Shown here: positions 32,530 through 38,112 of the stretch, one piece after another
How the letters are laid out: every line of letters starts with the position of its first letter
How positions within the stretch are numbered: position 1 is the stretch's first letter
Source: WJJR01 sp964440935
GTDB lineage: Bacteria; Zixibacteria; MSB-5A5; WJJR01
Reading direction: 5' to 3'
Length of the DNA: 38,112 nucleotides
Assembly (NCBI GenBank): GCA_964440935.1
Contig: CAYTTY010000040.1
Span: forward strand, 1 to 38,112
Position numbers and translations under genes: made by a program
The notes under the pieces: generated by a model
Databases searched by the model: none
Told to the model about the DNA's origin: nothing
Seen by the model: only the letters and a program-made list of their open reading frames with translations

Positions 32530-33014
32530 CAAACCGTGGGAACCGGCGTGTTCTTGTCATCGATGACGAAGTCTTTGTCCGAGACCTGTTGATCGACTTT
32601 TTCGATAAGCTCGATTTCGAAGTGGAAACCGCATCGGATGGGAACGCCGGAGTTGACGCCTTCCGACGGGGAACATTCAGTGCGGTCCTGGTCGACCTCA
32701 AAATGCCGGGCAAGAGTGGCATTGAGACGCTGAGTGAGATCCGCGCCATCGACACGAAGACGCCGGTCATTATCATGACCGGTTATCCAACGATCGACAC
32801 ATCGATTGAAGCGTTGCGCCTGGGCGCCTATGACTACATCATCAAACCATTCAAGCTCCAGGATCTGCGGGATATTGTCGACCGGGCGATCCGGGAGCAG
32901 GAACTGCATACGGAGATCGACACCCTGCGTGACCGCATCACCGATATCGAGGGCCAACTGCGGGAGCATCGGGCGCAGAATGCCGGACGATCCCGGGTTC
33001 CGGAAATAAACTGA
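32526..33014 (+). CDS. Response regulator receiver with C-terminal coiled coil
   Basis: This 162-residue protein has a receiver domain with Asp13-Asp14, Asp57 (AVLVDLKMPGKSG), Thr85 (IMTGYPT) and Lys107 (IIKPF). A helix of about 35 residues follows (EQELHTEIDTLRDRITDIEGQ), likely a coiled coil for dimer or partner binding rather than DNA binding. It overlaps the preceding receiver gene by 4 bases, so the two are made together, and their similar LTGYPS/MTGYPT segments suggest an old duplication. Confidence 0.9.
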   Translation: MTNRGNRRVLVIDDEVFVRDLLIDFFDKLDFEVETASDGNAGVDAFRRGTFSAVLVDLKMPGKSGIETLSEIRAIDTKTPVIIMTGYPTIDTSIEALRLGAYDYIIKPFKLQDLRDIVDRAIREQELHTEIDTLRDRITDIEGQLREHRAQNAGRSRVPEIN

Positions 33015-33153
33015 ATCGGGATTGCGCCCGTAAGTTTATTTCTGTCAATGACTTGCAAGGACCTTTGTGTGTCCGGCAGGATTCGTCATCACTGGCATTA
33101 GATATTGCGTACATTCGCGCTCCCGATATATTGATCCGCATTGGGGGGTCCGT

Positions 33154-34416
33154 ATGCCGGAGCAGTCTTCTCGCGTTACGACGCAGCAAAACGTTATAGA
33201 GACGAAAAACATCGAGGGGTGGACTCGCTCGGTCGAGGCCTTCTCGCGGATGATCGACCGGTTGCAGGCCGATTACGCCGTGTTGGAGGCGAAGCACGCT
33301 GAGCTGAATGCCGAGCTGGCTTCGATGAACCAAAGCCTCCACTTGGCAGCGGAGGCCAACAGCCGATTGGCTGCTTATCGTGACCGCATAGTGGCGGCCG
33401 TGACCGCCGGTATCATCACGGTCGATGGCAACGGTATTGTCCGCCTGTTCAATCCTGCTGCGGCGCGTTTGCTCGATAAGTCGCCCGATGCGGTGCTCAA
33501 CCGTTCCTACGAAGAAGTGTGGCCCGAACGTCGGGATGATCACGCAACGGCGCTGGCGTGCGTCCAAGGGTCTGACCCGGTCAGTGAGCAACGGCGGGAG
33601 TACCCACGGGCGGGCGCGACACCGTTGGTCGTCTCCGTATCGACCATCAGACTGGGGACATCCCCGTCCGATGGTGCGCTGGAGGTCTTCACCGACATGA
33701 CCCAATCCGAACGGATGCACAGCGAGTTGACGCGGATGCGTACCCTGGCGGCGCTGGGCGAGATGTCCGCAACGGTGGCGCACGAAATCCGCAATCCGCT
33801 CGGGGGTATTATTGGATTTGCCGAGCTGCTGGCGCGGCACTCGGATGGTGACCCGAAGCACAAAGACATGGTCAACAAAATCGTGACCGGCGCCCAACAC
33901 CTCAACACACTGGTTGATCGGTTGCTTGACTTCGCCCGTGAGCCGAAGTTGACTCTACGTCCCCTCGAGTGGCGGCCGTTCCTGGAAATGACGCTGGACC
34001 AGTACGAGGACAATGCCCGGCGACGTGGGGCACGGTTGACGCTGAAGCGACGGCTTCCGGAACGGCTCCCCGCCGGTCGTGCCGATGGTCTCTGTCTGCG
34101 TCAGGCGATTTGGAATGTTCTGGAGAATGCCGAGCACGCGGTTCGTGACGACGGTCAGGTGGACGTGGAATCTCAGGTGCTGACCGACGGTGCGCTATCC
34201 GTTTGCATCACCGATAACGGTCCCGGGATCAATGCCGACATGCTCGAACGGGTCTTTTCGCCGTTTGTAACGACGAAGAAGAAGGGCACCGGATTGGGAC
34301 TGGCAACCGCGCGGAAGTTTATCGAAGCACATGGCGGGACGGTCACGATTGACAGCCAATCGGGGGTCGGCACTACCGTCTCGATCGTTCTGCCACCCAT
34401 GAGTGAGGAAGGATAA
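33154..34416 (+). CDS. Soluble PAS-domain sensor histidine kinase (FlrB/FleS/AtoS-like)
   Basis: This 420-residue kinase has no membrane segment. The ATG at 33154 follows GGGGGG. A coiled coil (about 25-75, LQADYAVLEAKHAELNAELA) leads into a PAS domain (GIITVDGNGIVRLFNPAAAR, about 80-185). HisKA follows with His210 in SATVAHEIRNPLGGIIGF, then the HATPase with N-box WNVLENAEHAV, DNGPGI and GTGLGLATARKFIEAHGG. The coiled coil-PAS-HisKA layout and pairing with an NtrC-type regulator recall FleS/FlrB, which control flagellar genes, but no flagellar gene is in the window. Confidence 0.93.
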   Translation: MPEQSSRVTTQQNVIETKNIEGWTRSVEAFSRMIDRLQADYAVLEAKHAELNAELASMNQSLHLAAEANSRLAAYRDRIVAAVTAGIITVDGNGIVRLFNPAAARLLDKSPDAVLNRSYEEVWPERRDDHATALACVQGSDPVSEQRREYPRAGATPLVVSVSTIRLGTSPSDGALEVFTDMTQSERMHSELTRMRTLAALGEMSATVAHEIRNPLGGIIGFAELLARHSDGDPKHKDMVNKIVTGAQHLNTLVDRLLDFAREPKLTLRPLEWRPFLEMTLDQYEDNARRRGARLTLKRRLPERLPAGRADGLCLRQAIWNVLENAEHAVRDDGQVDVESQVLTDGALSVCITDNGPGINADMLERVFSPFVTTKKKGTGLGLATARKFIEAHGGTVTIDSQSGVGTTVSIVLPPMSEEG

Positions 34417-34419
34417 TTC

Positions 34420-35823
34420 ATGCCCGCATCTGTTTTGATCGTTGATGACGATCCTCTGGTCAATGACTTTTTGGCGACGACACTCACCGAATCGGACCTC
34501 GATGTGTCTCGGGCGTATTCGGCCGAAGAGGCACTGGAACACATCGATAATCGTGAATTCGATCTGATCATTTCCGATGTGCGCATGGAGGGGATGGATG
34601 GACTCGAGTTGCTCGACCGTGTCCGCCGTCTCGCTCCCGATACGGTGATCATCATCATGACGGCGTTTGGTGAGATCGGCGATGCGGTGCGTGCCATGAA
34701 AGCGGGTGCGTTCGAGTACCTCGTTAAGCCGGTCGGGGCCGAAGCCACCGAGGCAGTTGTGTCACGGGCGTTGGAATACCGCCGGCTCAAGGTCGAAAAC
34801 CGGATGTTGCGTGAGGCAGTGCATCGACGGTTCTCCGCGGATCAATTGATCGGCCAATCGTTGCCAATGCGCAAAGTGTTCGACATGATTGATGCGGTTG
34901 CCAAGTCTCGCGCGACCGTTTTGATCACCGGGGAATCAGGCACCGGCAAAGAGTTGGTAGCGCGGGCCATTCACTATCGTGGGCCGCGTCGTGAGGGTCC
35001 ATTCGAGGCGATCAATTGCGCGGCGCTTCCCGAGGCACTCTTTGAGAGTGAGTTGTTTGGGCACGAGAAGGGCGCTTTTACGAATGCGATTCGTCAACGG
35101 AAGGGCCTGTTCGAGTCATCCGACGGCGGCACACTATTGCTGGATGAAATTTCGGAGATACCACCCACCCTGCAGGCGAAATTGCTGCGCGTGTTGCAGG
35201 AGCGATACGTTCAGCGATTGGGATCGGATAAGAAGGTCCCCATCGACGTGCGGGTGATCGCCACGACGAACCGTCATCTTCCGACCGAGATAGCCAACGG
35301 GAATTTCCGCGAAGATCTGTACTATCGTATCAATGTTGTGACGATCGATTTGCCGCACTTGCGTGACCGCGTACACGACATTCCGTCGCTGGTGGAGCAT
35401 TTCATTCGGCGCTACAATGCCGAAAATGGCCGCAGCGTCAAACGTGTGTCTGACAGTGTATTGAAGCTGTTCGAGCAGTACCGCTGGCCGGGCAACGTTC
35501 GTGAATTGGAGAACTTCATTGAGCGCGCCATCGTCACGGCGTCCGGGGATACCTTGACACCCGATGATTTTCCGCGTGAATTGGTTACGGGTGGACCGCG
35601 CAAGCAATCCGCGGGGCTGGAAGCAGGGATGTCGATCTATGAAATGGAAAAGCAGTTGATACTGGCGACACTCGAAGCGGAGGGCGGCAACCAAACCAAG
35701 GCGGCCGACAAATTGGGGGTTTCCTCGCGGACATTGCGCAACAAGCTCTATGAGTACGGTCTGAAAGAGCCGCAAGCTGCTCGTTCGTCGGACGCGCCGT
35801 CGGTATCAAACAATCGACAGTAG
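34420..35823 (+). CDS. NtrC-family sigma-54-dependent response regulator
   Basis: This 467-residue regulator has a receiver domain (Asp53 in IISDVRMEGMDG, Lys103). The AAA+ sigma-54 activation domain has Walker A GESGTGKE near 171, Walker B GGTLLLDEISEI near 236, and an arginine region FREDLYYRINVV. A C-terminal Fis-type helix-turn-helix (NQTKAADKLGVSSRTLRNKL) is at about 428-455. The loop that contacts sigma-54, normally GAFTGA, reads GAFTNA (218-223). It lies 3 bases after the histidine kinase gene, its likely partner. The targets are unknown. Confidence 0.95.
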   Translation: MPASVLIVDDDPLVNDFLATTLTESDLDVSRAYSAEEALEHIDNREFDLIISDVRMEGMDGLELLDRVRRLAPDTVIIIMTAFGEIGDAVRAMKAGAFEYLVKPVGAEATEAVVSRALEYRRLKVENRMLREAVHRRFSADQLIGQSLPMRKVFDMIDAVAKSRATVLITGESGTGKELVARAIHYRGPRREGPFEAINCAALPEALFESELFGHEKGAFTNAIRQRKGLFESSDGGTLLLDEISEIPPTLQAKLLRVLQERYVQRLGSDKKVPIDVRVIATTNRHLPTEIANGNFREDLYYRINVVTIDLPHLRDRVHDIPSLVEHFIRRYNAENGRSVKRVSDSVLKLFEQYRWPGNVRELENFIERAIVTASGDTLTPDDFPRELVTGGPRKQSAGLEAGMSIYEMEKQLILATLEAEGGNQTKAADKLGVSSRTLRNKLYEYGLKEPQAARSSDAPSVSNNRQ

Positions 35824-35827
35824 GAGC

Positions 35828-36256
35828 ATGAACACGATGTTGCGTTGTACTCGAACACAGATGGGTGTCATCATGATGATGTTGGCAGCAGGTGTACTGC
35901 TGGTATCGTCGTTGACGGGTTATTGCGAGGATGAGGACGGCACGGGTGAACGGACGATTGAGGTCGGTGATGTGTACTTTTTCATTGGAGATCAAGCCGC
36001 GTGGCTTGGCAACCGAATACGGTACACGGTCTACGAAACCACCAATGTGGAAGCCCGGTTCATGACGGTCGCCGGAGAAATCATCATTCTCATGCCGCTC
36101 GGAGTGCAGGAGCCGGGTCAATACACACTGCCGTGGCACACGCATCCGGTCGCATCGGCGATGGCCGGGATGTACAGATTCGAATTGTATTTTGGTGATG
36201 AATATGCGGTAAACACGATGATTGCCGTTGCGCCGGCTGTCAGACGAACAACATGA
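35828..36256 (+). CDS. Small secreted protein, FlgD-Ig-like C-terminus
   Basis: This 142-residue protein has GGAG before its start and an N-terminal hydrophobic signal (MGVIMMMLAAGVLLVSSLTG). The C-terminal part has the rhythm of FlgD-type Ig folds common in secreted proteins of FCB bacteria (EPGQYTLPWHTHPVASAM, then AGMYRFELYFGDEY). That match is loose. It starts 4 bases after the regulator gene and overlaps the next small ORF by ATGA, so it is probably cotranscribed with the signalling genes. Confidence 0.65.
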   Translation: MNTMLRCTRTQMGVIMMMLAAGVLLVSSLTGYCEDEDGTGERTIEVGDVYFFIGDQAAWLGNRIRYTVYETTNVEARFMTVAGEIIILMPLGVQEPGQYTLPWHTHPVASAMAGMYRFELYFGDEYAVNTMIAVAPAVRRTT

Positions 36257-36456
36257 CGACGTTCACACTGGAACGAAGCACTCCAGCAACCTCGATTATC
36301 TGGCCGGAACGGCGCGAGATTCCCTGTCGTGATTTGGACTTGGATTGCTTTGCGTTTGATGGCCAGATTCCCTTTGGCGACTATGCCCGCTGCCAGGCCT
36401 ACGCCCCCGAGTTGGGCCGCTGCATCTTCCTCAGCACGAATGGTGGCGATACCTGA
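36253..36456 (+). CDS. Small hypothetical protein
   Basis: A 67-codon frame whose ATG overlaps the previous stop (ATGA), which favours translation by coupling. It has three well-spaced cysteines (EIPCRDLDLDCFAF, DYARCQAY, GRCIFL) and no signal peptide or known domain. It may be real or a by-product of the overlap. Confidence 0.4.
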   Translation: MTTFTLERSTPATSIIWPERREIPCRDLDLDCFAFDGQIPFGDYARCQAYAPELGRCIFLSTNGGDT

Positions 36457-36541
36457 CCGGTTGTAGTCATGATGTCAATTTGTTCAAAGTGATCGACAAA
36501 CTGCTTCAAAACCGCGCCATGCAACCCTACGATCATCCGCT

Positions 36542-37951
36542 ATGACACAACAGAGACCATTATCGATTCTGGGCATCGCTATTCTGGCGGTGCTTCTTTC
36601 CGTGTCGGTTGCCATGTCCGTGACTGGCGTAGCCGATGGAGAGAACGGCGGCGAAGGGGTCGTCGAAATCCTCACGGCCTTGGTCGTGATCCTGGTTGCC
36701 GCCAAGGTGGGTGGCGATCTCTCCGCACGGATCAACCAGCCGGCCGTACTGGGCGAGTTGGTGATTGGTGTTGTGTTGGGGAGTCTGGCTCTCGTTGGCC
36801 TGGACTGGTTCGAGCCGATTAAGGGGTACCACACCATCGAAATTCTCGCCGAGATTGGGGTGATCATTCTCCTGTTCGAGGTGGGTCTGGAATCGAACAT
36901 CGGTGAGATGATGAAGGTGGGGATGTCATCGCTGCTGGTGGCTTTACTCGGAGTCGTCGCGCCGTTCTTTTTGGGGTGGGGTATTGGGGCGTGGTTCTAT
37001 CCGGAATCGTCGGTTTATGTACACGTTTTCCTCGGCGCAACGCTCACCGCCACCTCTGTGGGAATCACCGCTCGAGTGCTCAAAGACATTAATCGAATGC
37101 GCACCAGTGAGGCCAAAATCATCTTGGGGGCCGCGGTCATTGATGATGTTATGGGTTTGATCATCCTCGCGGTGGTCGCCGGGGTTATATCATCGGCTGG
37201 TGGGGGGGAGGGTCTCACCTCACTCGGAATTCTCTGGATCATCGCCAAGGCGGTGTTATTCCTCGGTGGTGCGATCGTTGTCAGCCGGTTGGTCTACCGG
37301 CACCTGTTTCGGATTGCAAACTACCTACGAGTGCAGGGCATGTTGTTGATCATGGGATTGATCACTTGCTTTGCGTTGTCGGTATTGGCGGCGGTTGCCG
37401 GTCTGGCGCCGATTGTGGGTGCGTTCGCCGCTGGACTCGTCCTCGACGAGGTCTATTATCGCGACCTGCCCAACTTGACCCGACACCATCTCGAAGAGGT
37501 GCTTCAGCCGATTGCCATGTTTCTGGTCCCTGTTTTCTTTGTGCATATGGGCATGAGAGTCGATCTCAGCACATTCGGCAATTCGGCCGTGCTGGGGTTT
37601 GCTGCGATCCTGACGATCGGTGCCATTCTGGGCAAGCAGCTGTCATCGCTTGGTGTGCTGGCCCAGGGTACCAATCGCTGGATTGTTGGCTTGGGGATGG
37701 TCCCGCGCGGCGAAGTCGGGCTGATTTTTGCCAGTATCGGTCTCAGTCTCCACATCGGATCCGAACCGATTGTCACGCCGGGTGTCTACTCGGCCGTCGT
37801 GATCATGGTGATTATCACCACGATGATGACCCCGCCGATCCTGACGTGGGCATTCCAGCGTTCTCCCAAACTCCCCGAGTCTGGTCCTCGTGCTGAGGAC
37901 GAGGTGGGTGCCGGTTCGACCGAGGGAGAGGAAGGTCCACACGTTGTCTGA
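36542..37951 (+). CDS. CPA2-type cation/proton antiporter (Kef/Nha-like)
   Basis: This 469-residue membrane protein of the Na+/H+ exchanger family (PF00999) has about twelve to thirteen hydrophobic helices. A signal-like first helix is followed by the family's VGGDLSARINQPAVLGELVIG. The unwound-helix segment is LTATSVGITARVLKD and the ion-binding acidic pair is GAAVIDDVMGLI. The second half mirrors the first (FAAGLVLDEVYYRDLP, GMVPRGEVGLIFASIG). There is no TrkA-N domain; the short tail is acidic. It probably exchanges Na+ or K+ for protons. No ribosome site is evident at this start. Confidence 0.93.
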   Translation: MTQQRPLSILGIAILAVLLSVSVAMSVTGVADGENGGEGVVEILTALVVILVAAKVGGDLSARINQPAVLGELVIGVVLGSLALVGLDWFEPIKGYHTIEILAEIGVIILLFEVGLESNIGEMMKVGMSSLLVALLGVVAPFFLGWGIGAWFYPESSVYVHVFLGATLTATSVGITARVLKDINRMRTSEAKIILGAAVIDDVMGLIILAVVAGVISSAGGGEGLTSLGILWIIAKAVLFLGGAIVVSRLVYRHLFRIANYLRVQGMLLIMGLITCFALSVLAAVAGLAPIVGAFAAGLVLDEVYYRDLPNLTRHHLEEVLQPIAMFLVPVFFVHMGMRVDLSTFGNSAVLGFAAILTIGAILGKQLSSLGVLAQGTNRWIVGLGMVPRGEVGLIFASIGLSLHIGSEPIVTPGVYSAVVIMVIITTMMTPPILTWAFQRSPKLPESGPRAEDEVGAGSTEGEEGPHVV

Positions 37952-37970
37952 CACCGTAGTGCACAGCGTA

Positions 37971-38112
37971 TCGGGGCGTGCAGAAAGAACCATTCTTTGG
38001 CACGACTGCGACTACTGAATTTGAACGGTTTTGTCCGTCGCCGTGTAGGTGCGGCTTTTAGAGCGGTTGTCAGAATAGATTTCCGATTGAGGGGAAGCGA
38101 GGCACCGTGTGT
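37971..38112. repeat. Composite palindromic element, copy 5, with truncated MITE copy F
   Basis: It begins TCGGGGCGTG, like the left arm of the other composites. A small hairpin is at 37977-38004 (CGTGC-AAAGAA with TTCTTT-GCACG). The left half of the central hairpin (GTGTAGGTGCGGCTTTTA) then ends at a TA (38059-38060). A MITE starts there (GAGCGGTTGTCAGAAT) and runs off the window. Its 52 visible bases match copy E with one difference. Confidence 0.75.

Noticed and set aside
33093..33109. TGGCATTAGATATTGCG upstream of the histidine kinase gene, like a sigma-54 promoter.
   Set aside because: The spacing between GG and GC is 11 rather than the strict 10 of sigma-54 promoters. Interesting only because the partner regulator is sigma-54 dependent.

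Overview
The window (roughly 55-60% GC by eye) is dense chromosomal DNA of a Gram-negative (diderm) bacterium. It carries a lipid A/Kdo cluster with an LpxC-FabZ fusion, an outer-membrane beta-barrel protein and lipoproteins with lipoboxes. LpxC-FabZ fusions are typical of the Bacteroidetes/Chlorobi/FCB assemblage. Together with a Ni-type superoxide dismutase, a SpoIIE/RsbW/STAS partner-switching set and abundant palindromic repeats, this suggests an uncultured FCB-group lineage (Zixibacteria-like). That placement is inference; no rRNA or tRNA gene was recognised.

Layout. 0.3-2.3 kb (minus): an ECF sigma factor, a zinc-type anti-sigma factor and a secreted protein in one operon. 2.9-9.2 kb: a zinc alcohol dehydrogenase, a WxxGHW-repeat lipoprotein with a secreted alpha/beta hydrolase, a membrane Ser/Thr kinase followed by an outer-membrane beta-barrel protein, and a small secreted protein. 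9.3-11.0 kb: a PhnB-like VOC protein, a DCC/DUF393 protein and an apparently exported Ni-SOD; the last two are bracketed by a 42-bp inverted repeat that doubles as terminators. 11.2-14.9 kb: ComM/YifB ATPase, a four-helix-bundle (S23-type) protein with an internal inverted array, and a lipoprotein with a duplicated domain.

15.3-26.3 kb is one long plus-strand transcription unit: a hypothetical gene, lpxC-fabZ, lpxA, a Gfo/Idh/MocA oxidoreductase, lpxB, kdtA(waaA), lpxK, nadB and guaA. Most junctions are 4-base ATGA/GTGA overlaps. It makes the acylated disaccharide core of lipid A, adds Kdo, and then continues into NAD and GMP synthesis. The oxidoreductase sits where gnnA lies in organisms that make 2,3-diamino lipid A, but no GnnB-type aminotransferase follows.

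26.7-27.7 kb: a solitary radical SAM gene (minus) with tiny candidate ORFs in its leader, flanked on both sides by repeats. 28.3-29.4 kb: an AI-2E-family permease. 29.9-35.8 kb: a signalling cluster consisting of a GAF-PP2C (SpoIIE) phosphatase, an RsbW-like kinase joined in frame to a STAS domain, two single-receiver proteins, a soluble PAS histidine kinase and an NtrC-type sigma-54 activator with a GAFTNA loop. It is followed by two small unknown genes and a CPA2-type cation/proton antiporter.

The most distinctive structure is in the noncoding gaps. Six copies of a MITE-like element (about 125-290 bp, terminal sequence close to GAGCGRTTGTCAGAA, flanked by TA) and at least five copies of a larger composite palindrome are nested in one another. 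The MITE lies at the TA in the loop or edge of the palindrome's central hairpin, and in one place a palindrome lies inside a MITE. The palindrome arms differ between copies but stay complementary within each copy.
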